45,223 nt of DNA from Phycisphaerae bacterium (GCA_011050235.1 DRGC01000040.1:1-45223), one strand, 5' to 3'. Counted from the first letter of the stretch, positions 1 through 9,648 are shown. The notes: a model not told the origin generated them from the letters alone. Numbers and translations are program-made.

Positions 1-333
1 GCCGGAGAGTCCGGAGAGGATGCCCCCCCGCCAATTCAGGCCCTCGCCAGGGCTCTCGCCAGCCAGCCCGAGGTGGTCGATCTCCTCACCAAGCTCCCCA
101 AGAGCGTCTACAGCAAGACCGTCGGGGGCGGGACGTTCTCCGACGCATACGGCCAAGAGATGGATTGGGACCCCCGCGGCAGCATGGGCGAAGGCCCGCT
201 GCTCGTCTCGGCGGGAGCGGACGGCAAGTTCGGCCACGGGCCCAACGGGAAGTTCGGCCACGACACCTACACCGAAGAGCAACTCAAGGACCAGAAGGAC
301 AACATCCGCTCCGACGATCGCACCCGGGACTAA
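1..333 (+). CDS. Type II secretion pseudopilin-like protein, C-terminal fragment
   Basis: Only the 3' end is present; the frame is open to the left edge. The last 110 residues include a run of the form DAYGQEMDWDP, then GPLLVSAGADGKFG, which matches the C-terminal pattern of GspG/GspH-type pseudopilins, where a DP(W/Y)G..Y segment is followed by a 'S.GADG..G' motif, often Ca-binding. A GKFGH motif occurs twice, six residues apart. The N-terminal methylated helix that would prove the family lies outside the window. The gene ends 34 bases before the stop of the convergent gene. A general prepilin-like (DUF1559-type) protein is the alternative. The fragment is probably real because its reading frame is coherent and the overlapping frames encode Arg/Pro-rich shadows. 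Confidence 0.6.
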   Translation, partial: AGESGEDAPPPIQALARALASQPEVVDLLTKLPKSVYSKTVGGGTFSDAYGQEMDWDPRGSMGEGPLLVSAGADGKFGHGPNGKFGHDTYTEEQLKDQKDNIRSDDRTRD

Positions 334-335
334 GA

Positions 336-366
336 CCCTTACCCCTGGTCAGGCCCTTACCCCTGG

Positions 367-371
<5 letters not shown>
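336..371. repeat. Perfect 18-bp tandem duplication
   Basis: Two identical adjacent 18-bp copies (336-353 and 354-371) lie between the convergent pseudopilin fragment and the GlmU-like gene; the second copy contains that gene's stop codon. Nothing suggests a function beyond a recent slippage event. Confidence 0.8.
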
Positions 372-1644
<1,273 letters not shown>

Positions 1645-1686
1645 GCCGCGACCTCCCAATCCATGCCCTCACATCGGGCGAGGCGA

Positions 1687-3021
1687 TTATAGGCTCCCCC
1701 CGCACCGCCTCGCAAGCCGTCGCCGCCGGGGCCAGGTATACAACCACCGCAGCGCCCCCGGCGACGCGCCCAGCCAGTACGCCGCGACCACAATCTGGTT
1801 GATTAGCATCGTCCGCCACACGCCCAGCTCGCGCCACCGTCGCCCCGACGTCCGCGCCGCCGCCGGCATCACCGCCACCCGCCCGCACAACCGCAGCCGG
1901 GCAGCGAAGTCCAGGTCCTCCCCCACCGGCCAGTCGCGATACCCGCCCAGCGATTCAAAGACGCTGCGCCGCACGAACACCCCCTGGTCGCCGTAGGGCA
2001 GGTGGAGCTTGTCCGCCCGAAAGGCCACCAACGCGGTGACCACCCGCATCGCCCAGCCGCCTTCGTCCGTCGAAAAACCCAGCGCCCCACCCACAACCTT
2101 GGGATCGAGCATCGCCTCGAAGACCGCCTCGCCATAACCCGCTGGCAAGAGTGTGTCGGCGTGCAGGAACAGCAGCACGCGTCCGCGCGCCGCGGCCGCT
2201 CCGCTATTCATCTGCACGGCCCGCCCGGGCGACGTCCGCAACACCCGCGCGCCGGCCTGGGCGGCTAGCTCGGCCGTCGCGTCGTCGCTGCCGCCGTCGA
2301 CGACCACAACCTCCACACCCTCCCCGCGAGCCGATGCGACCGCCTGCTGAATGGTCGCCTGCTCGTTCAGTGCGGGCACGATCACGGACAGGTATGGCCG
2401 CCGGGCCGCCTCCACCCATGGCAGGCAATCCAAATCGCCCGGTTCGTCGATGTCCTGTTTCTCGGTCAGCGTGCCAGCGGCCAAGCCGGCCTCCTTGGCG
2501 CGCCCCAGCGTGGCCGACAGGACAGACGGCCCGCCCCACTCGATGCCGGCCAGCACCTCCGCTCGCCGGCGCAGGGCGATCAGCCAATAGCCGCCGTCGC
2601 CGCAGGGCCCCAGAACCATGTCGCATTCCTCCAGCGCCGCAATCGCCTCGGTCAGATCGTCGGCCGTGATCGACGGGCAGTCGGCCCCGATGATGACCAC
2701 GTGCCGACAGCCCTCATCAAACCCCCGGTCGAATGCCCGCCGCATTCGCTCCCCCAGATCGCCCGTCCCCTGCCCCGCCATCGCCATTGCACCGCCCAGC
2801 CAGCGCCGCATCTGCCGTCTGGATCCGCCCGTATAGCAGACCTCCACGTCCGCTGTCGAGGCGGGCACGCTCGCAGCCGTCGCCAGCGTCTGTTCGGTCA
2901 TACGGCGTTGCACCTCGGCCGCGCCGAGCGCGCCCACAGCCGCGATCAGCCGCGTCTTTACCCGACCGGCTGCGGGATAGCGCGTGAACACCACCACTTT
3001 CCCTCGCGACGGGCCGGCCAT
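1687..3021 (-). CDS. Fused TIGR04282/TIGR04283-type nucleotidyltransferase-like + GT2 glycosyltransferase
   Basis: Two domains that are usually separate proteins are joined in 444 residues. The N-terminal 200 residues are a DUF2064/CofC-like domain, with VVVFTRYPAAGRVKTRL at the start and IIGADCPSITADDL in the middle. The remainder is a family-2 glycosyltransferase with LSVIVPALNE, VVVVDGGSDDAT, a FLHADTLLP metal-site region and GEDLDFAARL. In family naming these are the rSAM/selenodomain-associated transferases 1 and 2, now linked to arsenosugar biosynthesis. The partner radical SAM ArsS and the methyltransferase ArsM are not in this window. The start is the ATG at 3021; a TTG at 3057 would overlap the upstream gene. 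It begins 17 bases after the flavoprotein stop, so cotranscription is likely. Confidence 0.82.
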   Translation of the reverse strand: MAGPSRGKVVVFTRYPAAGRVKTRLIAAVGALGAAEVQRRMTEQTLATAASVPASTADVEVCYTGGSRRQMRRWLGGAMAMAGQGTGDLGERMRRAFDRGFDEGCRHVVIIGADCPSITADDLTEAIAALEECDMVLGPCGDGGYWLIALRRRAEVLAGIEWGGPSVLSATLGRAKEAGLAAGTLTEKQDIDEPGDLDCLPWVEAARRPYLSVIVPALNEQATIQQAVASARGEGVEVVVVDGGSDDATAELAAQAGARVLRTSPGRAVQMNSGAAAARGRVLLFLHADTLLPAGYGEAVFEAMLDPKVVGGALGFSTDEGGWAMRVVTALVAFRADKLHLPYGDQGVFVRRSVFESLGGYRDWPVGEDLDFAARLRLCGRVAVMPAAARTSGRRWRELGVWRTMLINQIVVAAYWLGASPGALRWLYTWPRRRRLARRCGGSL

Positions 3022-3038
3022 GCGATCACCCACCGCCG

Positions 3039-4556
3039 TCACCGCCCCCGTCGCCAACGCAGCAACGTTTCAAAGAACATTCGAACGCGCGGCGTCAGGC
3101 GCTCGCGATTGTACTGATCGGCGGCTTGTTGAATCGCCTGCGAGATCGTCGGATACGGATGGATCACCTCGGCCAGCTTCTTCAGCCCCGCGCCCATCCG
3201 CATCGCCAGTGTGATCTCACTGATCATCTCGCCGGCGCGGTCGCCCACGATGGTCGCGCCCACAATTCGATCGCCCCGCCGCCGGGTGTGAATGCAGACC
3301 ATGCCATCGGTCCGCCCATCCGTTATCGCGCGGTCCACGTGCGACAGCGACTGCGTGAAGGTGCGGATCGCGATGCCCTGCTGCCCCGCGGCCCGTTCGG
3401 TCAACCCCACGCTCGCGATCTCCGGATCGGTATACGTGCAATGCGGTATCGTCAGCGACCTGAACGATCGATGTCCGAAGAACAACGCGTTCGCCAGGAC
3501 GATCCGGGCGGCCGCATCGGCGGCATGCGTGAATTTTTCCTGCAAGCACACGTCGCCGGCGGCGTAGATCCGCCGATTCGTCGTTCGAAGGCGATCGTCG
3601 ACCACGACCCCGCGATGCACGTCGTGGGCTACGTCGGCCGCATCCAGGTCCAACCCGTCGACCACCGGCGCCCGCCCGACGGCGACCAGAATCTCGTCGA
3701 CCTCGACGGTCGTCTCATCGTCGAACGTCAACTCTCTGCCGCCGTCCACAACCGCTGCGCGGCGGAGCGTCGCCTGGCGCCGAATATCCACGCCGTCTTG
3801 CGCCAATGCCTCAGCCACCAGCGCCGCAGCCCCGGCGTCTTCGCGCGGCAATATCTGGTCATGTCGTGCGATGATCGTCACCCGGCATCCCAGCCGCGCC
3901 ATCGCCTGCGCCAGCTCGCACCCCAACGGTCCGGCCCCCAGCACGGCCAGCCGCTTGGGCCGCGCGGTCAGCGAAAAGACGGTCTCGTTGGTCAGGAAGC
4001 CCGCCTCAGCCAGACCGTCGATATCCGGCGCCCGCGGCCTCGCGCCGGTGGCGATGCACGCCCGCGCGAAGTGCAGCTCCTGGCCCGCCACGTCCACGCA
4101 GTCGGGCCCGACAAACCGAGCCTGGCCGAAGAACACGTCCACGCCCATGTTGCGAAATCGTTTGGCCGAATCGTGCGCGCTGATCTCGCTGCGGATCTCG
4201 CGCATGCGCTGCATGACGGCCCCGAAGTCCACCTCCACCGCCCCGCCGCCGGCCGCCCCACAGGCTGCCGCGTCGCGCGCGATCTTGACCTGCCGCGCGC
4301 TGTGGATCAACGCCTTGCTCGGCACGCAGCCATAGTTCAGGCAGTCGCCGCCGAGCAGGTGGCTCTCGACCAGCGCCACCGATGCCCCCAGCGCCGCCGC
4401 CCCCGCCGCCGTTACCAGCCCCGCCGACCCCGCGCCGATGACGACCATGTTGTACCGCCCGCGCGGCGTCGGGTTCACCCATCCCGGCGGGCGAACATTC
4501 GCCACGAGCGCTTCATTGTGCTCGTCGGCGGGAATCATGGAAAGCCGTTCGCTCAT
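3039..4556 (-). CDS. Mercuric-reductase-like FAD/NAD(P) disulfide oxidoreductase
   Basis: This 505-residue class I pyridine nucleotide-disulfide oxidoreductase has an FAD motif GAGSAG at 41-46, a redox pair Cys72/Cys77 in CLNYGCVPSK, an NAD(P) motif GAGPLGCELAQAMARLG, an AAGDVC segment and a C-terminal dimerisation domain with HPYPTISQA near residue 466. The position of the usual catalytic His is Tyr, as in MerA and MerA-like proteins. It lacks the N-terminal HMA domain and the C-terminal Cys pair that bind Hg in true MerA, so mercury reduction should not be assumed. The family is commonly fused or adjacent to a TVP38/TMEM64 domain; here the TVP38 gene lies two genes upstream. The ATG at 4556 follows AAGAGACGGCG; upstream in-frame codons read as shadow sequence. 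Confidence 0.9.
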   Translation of the reverse strand: MSERLSMIPADEHNEALVANVRPPGWVNPTPRGRYNMVVIGAGSAGLVTAAGAAALGASVALVESHLLGGDCLNYGCVPSKALIHSARQVKIARDAAACGAAGGGAVEVDFGAVMQRMREIRSEISAHDSAKRFRNMGVDVFFGQARFVGPDCVDVAGQELHFARACIATGARPRAPDIDGLAEAGFLTNETVFSLTARPKRLAVLGAGPLGCELAQAMARLGCRVTIIARHDQILPREDAGAAALVAEALAQDGVDIRRQATLRRAAVVDGGRELTFDDETTVEVDEILVAVGRAPVVDGLDLDAADVAHDVHRGVVVDDRLRTTNRRIYAAGDVCLQEKFTHAADAAARIVLANALFFGHRSFRSLTIPHCTYTDPEIASVGLTERAAGQQGIAIRTFTQSLSHVDRAITDGRTDGMVCIHTRRRGDRIVGATIVGDRAGEMISEITLAMRMGAGLKKLAEVIHPYPTISQAIQQAADQYNRERLTPRVRMFFETLLRWRRGR

Positions 4557-4597
4557 CGCCGTCTCTTGGCCCTTTCGCCGCGCGGGCCCGGACCTTC

Positions 4598-5542
4598 TCA
4601 ATCGCCGTGCCCATCGATCGCACAGAACTGCATCAGCTCTTCCAGCCTGACCGTGCCGACGCAAATGCACGTGTCGGCGGCGCCATAGTACAGACGGATA
4701 TGCTGATCGTCGTCCATGATAGCCCCGGTCGAGAAGACCACGTTCGGCACGTCGCCGACGCGCTCATAGTACTCCCGAGGCGCGAGAATCGGGATCGCCG
4801 AGCGGCAGAGCACCTTCGCGGGATTGTCCAGGTCCAGGATAGCCGCCCCCAGGCGATAAATCATCCCCGACGCGCTGCGCTTGACCCCGTGATAGATCTC
4901 CAGCCAGCCGTATGTGGTCTCAATGGGCGGCGCCGAGGCCCCCACTCGCCAGGAATCCCAGCTTTCCGGCCGGATGGGCATGACGGCCTCCGAGGACCCC
5001 CAATCGATCAGGTCGTCGCTGTAGCTGATCCAGATGTTCCCCGTCTCGCCCGTCAGCGGACGGTCGAGACGCGCATATCGCCCGCCTATCTTACGGGGAA
5101 ACAACACGCCGTCCTTGTTGTCCGGTTCGGAAATCAACGCGATGCGCTCGAACGACTGAAAGTCCTCGGTCTTCGCCAACGCCAGCCGCGGACCGAACTC
5201 GGACGCCGCCGTGTACATGATGTAGTACACCCCCTCCAGCAGCGTGATACGCGGATCCTCAACGCCCTTGCGCTCGTAGCGTGGGAACGGCTCGCCGCCG
5301 CAACAGGGCTCCATCACGGGCTCGTCGTGGACGTCGAAGTGATAGCCGTCCGCGCTGCGGGCGAGGGCGAAGACCGATCGGCCCTGCAGGTCCTCAACGC
5401 GAAGCAGGAGGATCGTCTCGTCTCCCTTCTGAACCGCCGCGGCGTTGAACACCGCATTGCACGGAAACGGGATGTCTTCCACCGTCAGAATCGGGTTCTC
5501 TTCCCATCGCCGCACAACATCATGCCTTCGTCGTTTGCCCAT
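4598..5542 (-). CDS. GH130-like glycoside phosphorylase/hydrolase
   Basis: A five-bladed propeller protein of 314 residues fits glycoside hydrolase family 130 (mannosyl phosphorylases and relatives). It shows an N-terminal ENPILTVEDIPFPCNAVFN, an acidic KGVEDPRITLLEG motif that includes the family's catalytic Asp region, GRYARLDRP, and a late YGWLEIYHGV. The likely reaction is phosphorolysis or hydrolysis of a beta-mannoside-type oligosaccharide, with the exact substrate unknown. Two starts are plausible: ATG 5542 with GGGAG about 11 bases upstream (chosen) and ATG 5563 with GAAGG at a similar distance. Both overlap the upstream TVP38 gene (stop at 5520), which indicates translational coupling. 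The flavoprotein gene follows after 41 bases. Confidence 0.85.
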   Translation of the reverse strand: MGKRRRHDVVRRWEENPILTVEDIPFPCNAVFNAAAVQKGDETILLLRVEDLQGRSVFALARSADGYHFDVHDEPVMEPCCGGEPFPRYERKGVEDPRITLLEGVYYIMYTAASEFGPRLALAKTEDFQSFERIALISEPDNKDGVLFPRKIGGRYARLDRPLTGETGNIWISYSDDLIDWGSSEAVMPIRPESWDSWRVGASAPPIETTYGWLEIYHGVKRSASGMIYRLGAAILDLDNPAKVLCRSAIPILAPREYYERVGDVPNVVFSTGAIMDDDQHIRLYYGAADTCICVGTVRLEELMQFCAIDGHGD

Positions 5543-6287
5543 GCGATTGGTCGCTCCCGTCATTGATCGCCACAGCCTTCAACGCCCGCCGCGCCACGCG
5601 CGCGACGAAGACAGCCACCCCCACCGCAATCGCCAGCCCCGCCCAGAACATCACCTGCACGCGCCAATCCGCCGCTAAGTCCCCGCTTGTGGCGTCCAGA
5701 AGCGATCGCGCCGCCGAACCGAGATACACGTAGAGCACCGTCCCCGGCAGCATGCCGATCCACGACGCCAAGGCGTATTTCCAGAAGCCCACCGTCGTCA
5801 GCCCGTAGGCGAAGTTCTGAAGGTTAAACGGAAAGATCGGGCTCAGCCGAGTCAGCAGGACGATTTTGAACCCCTCGCGCCCGACGGCTGCGTCGATGGC
5901 GGCGAAGCGGGCGTTGCCGGCCACCTTCTGCTGCACCCACCCTCGCCCGACGGTCCGGCCCACCCAAAACGCCGCGCACGCCCCCAGAACGCTCGCCACC
6001 GAAACCGTCGCCACGCCCACCCCCACACCGAAGACATAGCCCACCGGCACGGTCAGCAGGACCCCCGGCAGCATCAGCACGCACGCCACCGCATAGACGC
6101 CCACGATCACCACCGGGCCCCAAACGCCCTGCTGCTGCACCCACCGCAGGAATGGCTCCACATGCGCCCCCACATTGAAGACCTTGCCCATAACCGCCAA
6201 CGCCCCCAGCGCCAAGATGGCGATGACGATCGGCCAGATGCGGCGCCAGCGACGCGACTCTTGTCGGGCAGAGGTGGCAACTTCCAT
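5520..6287 (-). CDS. TVP38/TMEM64 (VTT-domain, DedA-like) membrane protein
   Basis: A 255-residue integral membrane protein with an N-terminal TM segment (IWPIVIAILALGALAVM), further hydrophobic segments, and the VTT-domain signature VLLTRLSPIFPFNLQN followed by FAYGLT. Family members are thought to act in lipid or solute handling in the inner membrane. It is the first gene of the five-gene minus-strand operon and overlaps the start of the GH130 gene. In many bacteria a TVP38 domain is fused to, or beside, a mercuric-reductase-like flavoprotein, so the pairing with the gene at 3039-4556 is meaningful. The ATG at 6287 is chosen (AAAGGG 7-12 bases upstream); an earlier in-frame start would add a non-hydrophobic, cysteine-containing leader. 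Confidence 0.9.
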   Translation of the reverse strand: MEVATSARQESRRWRRIWPIVIAILALGALAVMGKVFNVGAHVEPFLRWVQQQGVWGPVVIVGVYAVACVLMLPGVLLTVPVGYVFGVGVGVATVSVASVLGACAAFWVGRTVGRGWVQQKVAGNARFAAIDAAVGREGFKIVLLTRLSPIFPFNLQNFAYGLTTVGFWKYALASWIGMLPGTVLYVYLGSAARSLLDATSGDLAADWRVQVMFWAGLAIAVGVAVFVARVARRALKAVAINDGSDQSHGQTTKA

Positions 6288-6324
6288 GGCCGGGCCCTTT
6301 CGTCGGCAACCCGCGTGCCACCTA

Positions 6325-6330
6325 AGTATA
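6325..6330 (-). promoter_or_regulatory. Candidate -10 box for the TVP38 operon
   Basis: TATACT on the minus strand lies about 38 bases before the TVP38 start codon, in the only gap upstream of the operon. No convincing -35 hexamer is seen at 16-18 bases, so this is a weak call. Confidence 0.3.
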
Positions 6331-6427
6331 GGGGGGCAGCCCACCGGGATGCGCAACGGTTGAAATGCCCTGCAATCTTAATACACAGACCGCAACGATA
6401 CCACAGCTTGTCGGCGGTCAACGGCGG

Positions 6428-7714
6428 TCAGGATCCATCCTCGCCGGCGGCTCCGTCGTCCTCGGGCTCTGAGCCTTCGTCCTCGTCGGGCCGCTTGACA
6501 CGCACAACGACAGCGGCAACCCGGCCGCCCTTGAGCCTGAAAGAGCCTGTGAACGTCGTGCCGTCCTGGCTGACCATGATCAATCGCGGCGTCGACTCCG
6601 ACTCGGACTCCGACAGCTCCAGGCGCCACTCCTTCGGGGCCAGTTCACGGGCGTCGGCGCGCTGCTTGAGCTTCATCATTCGGCTCAGCACGCTGTGTAG
6701 TAGCGTCGGCGGCAGCCACTGTCTGGTCTTGGTCGTCGGCAGCTTGAGATCACCATTGCCCGCCGCTGCCAGGAAGTCCTTGGCCGTGCTGAATGTCTGG
6801 CCCTGGGCATGCGCCCGCGCCAGAAAGCTCGTGAGCGTCGCCACCACGGCCTTCCACTCGCGACGGTGCGAGTCGGTCAGGGCGGTCTCGGTCCACCACT
6901 CGGTGTAGGGCTTCTGGAGCGTCCGTATCGTCGTGCGGAACCTATGCACCCGCTGCACGCGCCCGCCATGCAGATCGGTCAAGAAGCCGTCGAGCGTCTT
7001 GACATACTTGCCGTCCTCGCCATGGATCAGAAAATGTATCAGCGACCAGCTCTGTATGTAGTTTCGGTGTGCGGCCTCCGGTTCATCCGCGATCTGTTCA
7101 TCCCACTGCTTGCGTGTCAAACGAACCAACTTGTCGATCAACAGAAGCTGCTTCGCATTCATGTAGCTCCGCACGTCGCGGAGATCCTTTTCCGGTATGA
7201 TCCCGGGAACGTACCCGTCCCCCGTCCAGATGGCCCGCTCGAAGTACTCGGCCAGCCCTTCGTTCGCCCAGGTCGGCATGCTGGGCGTAATGACGGTGTA
7301 GCAGAACTGGTGGAACGCCTCATGCTGCATCGTCGCCCACAATGCCGCGCTTGGCCGGCCTGCGCTGACGGCCATTAGGCCCAGCTTCGGTGAGAAACAC
7401 CCAATGCTGCCCTCCTGGCCCCCGGCAACGTGGTAGGTGGCCAGTGAGTTAAACAGATAGAACGGGAGTCGCTTCTGCGGGCGGCCGAACTTCTTGGACC
7501 GACGCGTGAACTCCTCGAACATTCGCGTGATCCGCGCAGCCGCCTCCATCGTCCTGGGCCGATTCAAAGCACTGTACAGGTTGTAATACTTCGTCTTGTA
7601 ACGCGGCAGGCCGTGCGTTTTTTCCGCCCAAACAGGCGTCCCCACCCAGGCCACCGTCACCAACAGAACCCACAAGAAGCAACAATGATGTCGTGATCTC
7701 TCGGTCGCTCGCAT
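6428..7714 (-). CDS. Secreted DUF1570-type putative zinc metallopeptidase
   Basis: The 428-residue product starts with a signal peptide (hydrophobic FLWVLLVTVAWVG, probable cleavage after PVWA at residue 30). The core has HEAFH at 131-135 and WANEGLAEYFE at 149-159, the gluzincin arrangement of two His plus a downstream Glu seen in DUF1570/peptidase-MA-like proteins common in planctomycetes. Catalysis is therefore plausible but unproven. The C-terminus holds a separate beta-rich stretch and ends in a very acidic tail (DEDEGSEPEDDGAAGED). AAGGGG lies 8 bases before the ATG at 7714. It is a stand-alone gene 140 bases upstream of the TVP38 start on the same strand. Confidence 0.8.
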   Translation of the reverse strand: MRATERSRHHCCFLWVLLVTVAWVGTPVWAEKTHGLPRYKTKYYNLYSALNRPRTMEAAARITRMFEEFTRRSKKFGRPQKRLPFYLFNSLATYHVAGGQEGSIGCFSPKLGLMAVSAGRPSAALWATMQHEAFHQFCYTVITPSMPTWANEGLAEYFERAIWTGDGYVPGIIPEKDLRDVRSYMNAKQLLLIDKLVRLTRKQWDEQIADEPEAAHRNYIQSWSLIHFLIHGEDGKYVKTLDGFLTDLHGGRVQRVHRFRTTIRTLQKPYTEWWTETALTDSHRREWKAVVATLTSFLARAHAQGQTFSTAKDFLAAAGNGDLKLPTTKTRQWLPPTLLHSVLSRMMKLKQRADARELAPKEWRLELSESESESTPRLIMVSQDGTTFTGSFRLKGGRVAAVVVRVKRPDEDEGSEPEDDGAAGEDGS

Positions 7715-7823
7715 CTGCGTACCCCTTCATCGGTCACTCCGCCCGCGCCACACGTGAACCGCATTCTAACACCCCCCCTGCCGCAGTGCAAGGCCCCACC
7801 GATCCCGCCGCGCACCCGCCCGG

Positions 7824-7854
7824 GCAAAACAAAGGCCCCGCTCCGGCGGGGCCT
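7824..7854 (-). terminator. Rho-independent terminator after tRNA-Gln
   Basis: A 9-bp perfect G/C stem (7833-7841 with 7846-7854) with a 4-base loop is followed on the minus strand by TTTGTTTTG. It starts 7 bases after the tRNA 3' end, so it ends the tRNA transcript. Confidence 0.9.
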
Positions 7855-7860
7855 GGGAAA

Positions 7861-7931
7861 CTGGGGATCAAGGATTCGAACCTTGACTAACTGATCCAGA
7901 ATCAGTCGTGCTGCCGTTACACTAATCCCCA
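7861..7931 (-). tRNA. tRNA-Gln (anticodon CUG)
   Basis: The minus strand folds into a full cloverleaf. The acceptor stem TGGGGAT pairs with ATCCCCA, with G as discriminator. The D arm is GTGT/GCAC. The anticodon stem ACTGA/TCAGT encloses the loop TTCTGGA, with anticodon CTG at 7897-7899. The T arm is CAAGG/CCTTG around TTCGAAT. The variable loop is 4 bases. CCA is not encoded. It sits alone between the DUF1570 and PilZ genes and has its own terminator. Confidence 0.95.
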
Positions 7932-8028
7932 GGGTCACATCTTCACCATGAACTCATGTCGGCAGCGGATTCATTTTAGCTGTGGGCGAGGTAAAGTCAA
8001 GACGCCCTCCCTGCCACTCGCTAGGCGC

Positions 8029-8060
8029 ACAGAGAAGGCCGGTCAGGCCGGCCTCTCTGT
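8029..8060 (-). terminator. Hairpin downstream of the PilZ gene
   Basis: A long stem (about 13 bp, one bulged A, 4-base loop) lies 35 bases after the PilZ stop on the minus strand. There is no U-tract after it, so it may be a Rho-independent-like 3' stabiliser or a bidirectional hairpin rather than a classical terminator. Confidence 0.45.
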
Positions 8061-8094
8061 TCCCTCCAAGCTGTTATCTCGCTTGTCTGTTCCT

Positions 8095-8487
8095 TCAGGC
8101 AGCAACCCTCAGAGCAGGTCTCACCTCCGCCGCATCGCCGATGGTCGCGGCGTCGAATGCCAAGCCGATCTGGAAGCCGCCCTCCCGATCCGGCTTGCAC
8201 CGCACGACCGTCGCATAGATGTTTCGTTGCTTGCTCTCGCCGGCCCGGAGAATGCTCGTCAGGACCCGCTGGCCAGGGTAATACCGATGGTCGGAAATGG
8301 CGCCGACCCCTCCCTTGGAGATATTCACCGCCTCGAAAAGGTCCAGGATGCGCGGCCCGTCAGGATCGAGAAATACGCATCGCATCTCCATTCGAATCTG
8401 CGTCCTGGGGTGGCGACGCCTCTCGCGGCCTCTGAGGTAGAAGTCTATCGGGAACCGCGTGGCCAAGTCTATGGTGCCGGGTGCCAT
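8095..8487 (-). CDS. PilZ domain protein (putative c-di-GMP receptor)
   Basis: A single-domain cytoplasmic protein of 130 residues. The two c-di-GMP-contacting motifs of PilZ are both present: RRHPR (R24xxxR28) and NISKGG (N55, S57, G60). The rest fits a PilZ six-strand barrel (LFEAVNISKGGVGAIS, GGFQIGLAFD). It probably binds c-di-GMP and signals to an unknown partner; no motility or cellulose gene is adjacent. The ATG at 8487 is used; a TTG at 8502 is an alternative and neither has a strong Shine-Dalgarno. The 5' leader holds an imperfect inverted repeat around 8515-8548 (TTAAGAATC against GATTCTCTTAA) and two AAGATTC direct repeats near 8583-8602, possible control sites. Confidence 0.85.
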   Translation of the reverse strand: MAPGTIDLATRFPIDFYLRGRERRRHPRTQIRMEMRCVFLDPDGPRILDLFEAVNISKGGVGAISDHRYYPGQRVLTSILRAGESKQRNIYATVVRCKPDREGGFQIGLAFDAATIGDAAEVRPALRVAA

Positions 8488-8502
8488 GTCAGGTAATTCC
8501 AA

Positions 8503-8865
8503 TCTTTCGTACCATTAAGAGAATCGACCCTCATCAGCAGATTCTTAAGGGTTTCTCCACGAATTAACCCACCCATGGAAAGAAAGATTCGCCGCAAGAT
8601 TCAACATGTTGTTCCTGCTGCACTTACAGGCACGCCGTCCAAGGCCGCATGCTCACGTATCCAACAGTCCCCTGGGATACGGGCATCCATCGTCGATTCG
8701 GCCTGCCAGCCTTCAGGGCTAAACAAGGAGATCCCCCGGCGGGAGCCGTAGGAGTACCGATGGCCGCCCTCCTTCTGGCTATGCTCACGCCTCACGGCGA
8801 ACGGGCCCGGCTAACATCTGACAGCCCTACCGGGCCTGGCCAGGGCGGGGCGAGCGGGACGTGGG
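8503..8865. other. Intergenic region with a chain of hairpins (8649-8836), function unknown
   Basis: No convincing gene lies here; the two short ORFs (8649-8921 plus, 8601-8795 minus) lack ribosome sites and follow the palindromes. Stems seen: ATGC+CGTATCC with GGATACG+GCAT (8649-8686); AGCC/GGCT (about 8708-8720); a compound stem GGCG-GCC-GTA with TAC-GGC-CGCC (8738-8768); CGCC/GGCG near 8790; and GGCCCGG/CCGGGCC (about 8803-8836). This is dense for unconstrained DNA and suggests a structured RNA or a palindromic repeat element. The strand is unknown: a plus-strand RNA would have no gene downstream for 4.5 kb, while a minus-strand RNA would lie in the PilZ leader. Confidence 0.45.
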
Positions 8866-9648
8866 CTAATCGGCCGCGGGCGGCTGAACGTCCAGGACGG
8901 TCTCGTCGTTGCGGGCAATGATCGTCGCTGCGGGCGGGACGATCACGAAGTCGTCATCCCACTGGCCGGTGAAGAGCTTCTCCAGCAACGTCAGCTTGCC
9001 GTCGCGCAGCTCGAACTGCCAACCGCGGTCGCTGGCCCCCTTGCGAGTCTGCTCGATGTAGTCATCTTCGGGGCAGATGCCCATTTTCAGATACAGGGCG
9101 CGCGTGTAATTCTGCTCCCAGTTGCCCAGCGTCTCGGCGATGAAGGCCGCATTCTCCTCGCCGTATTTCTTGACGAGCTCCTCATAGGGCTCGGCCAGGC
9201 CGAGCTTGCCCATCACGCCCGTCTGTCCGTAGGCCGGTTGCATGTAGTCGCCGGACTCGTCGTAGGCGTTCCGTTCGCTCCAGCCGCTGGTCATGTAGAA
9301 CGTCCCCGGGTGGTTGTCGAAATACTCCCGATAGGCCGCCCGTGATCCGAAGAAAAACGTAATGCAATCGTGCGCCCGCGGGACCACCAGCGGGATGTCG
9401 CGCGCCCGCACGCCGACCAGGCCGTCGTTGCATCGGCCGTAGCCCAGTAGGATCGCCTCGTAGCCCGCCTCGGCTCTGACGGCATCGATCGCGGCCTGGA
9501 CCTTGGCGACCATGTCCGGCGTTTCCAGGTCGTGCAGTCCCTTCTGCAGGAACTCGACGTCCACCCGTTGCGGCCCGACGGCGGCCAGGTAGCAGGCCTC
9601 GCGGTAGATGATCTCACAGCCGATGAATTTGAATCGCCTCCGGTCCAT
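8866..9648 (-). CDS. DUF1638 family protein
   Basis: This 260-residue protein matches DUF1638 through ILLGYGRCNDGLVGV and IPLVVPRAHDCITFFFGSR with a following YREYFDNHPGTFY. The family's function is not known; it is common in anaerobes and methylotrophs, sometimes near corrinoid enzymes, none of which are nearby. Cys residues in FIGCEIIYREACYL and GYGRCNDG, with His in RAHDC, could make a metal site (inference). ATG 9648 is chosen over GTG 9657 because GAGG lies 8 bases upstream. It is the third gene of the nadE operon, 26 bases after the zinc-ribbon gene. Confidence 0.85.
   Translation of the reverse strand: MDRRRFKFIGCEIIYREACYLAAVGPQRVDVEFLQKGLHDLETPDMVAKVQAAIDAVRAEAGYEAILLGYGRCNDGLVGVRARDIPLVVPRAHDCITFFFGSRAAYREYFDNHPGTFYMTSGWSERNAYDESGDYMQPAYGQTGVMGKLGLAEPYEELVKKYGEENAAFIAETLGNWEQNYTRALYLKMGICPEDDYIEQTRKGASDRGWQFELRDGKLTLLEKLFTGQWDDDFVIVPPAATIIARNDETVLDVQPPAAD

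Noticed and set aside
3039-4556. Genuine mercuric reductase (MerA)
   Set aside because: It lacks the HMA domain and the C-terminal Cys pair that bind Hg, and no other mer gene is present.
3126-4688. Long plus-strand ORF of 520 codons opposite the flavoprotein
   Set aside because: It is antisense to a complete enzyme, is rich in Arg/His/Pro, has no domain, and reflects high-GC codon bias.
8700-8768. c-di-GMP-I riboswitch
   Set aside because: Only the 3' part resembles the consensus; the first half of the aptamer is missing, and on that strand no gene follows for 4.5 kb.
8601-8921. Two short ORFs on opposite strands in the hairpin region
   Set aside because: They trace the palindromes, lack ribosome sites, and no protein feature is seen.
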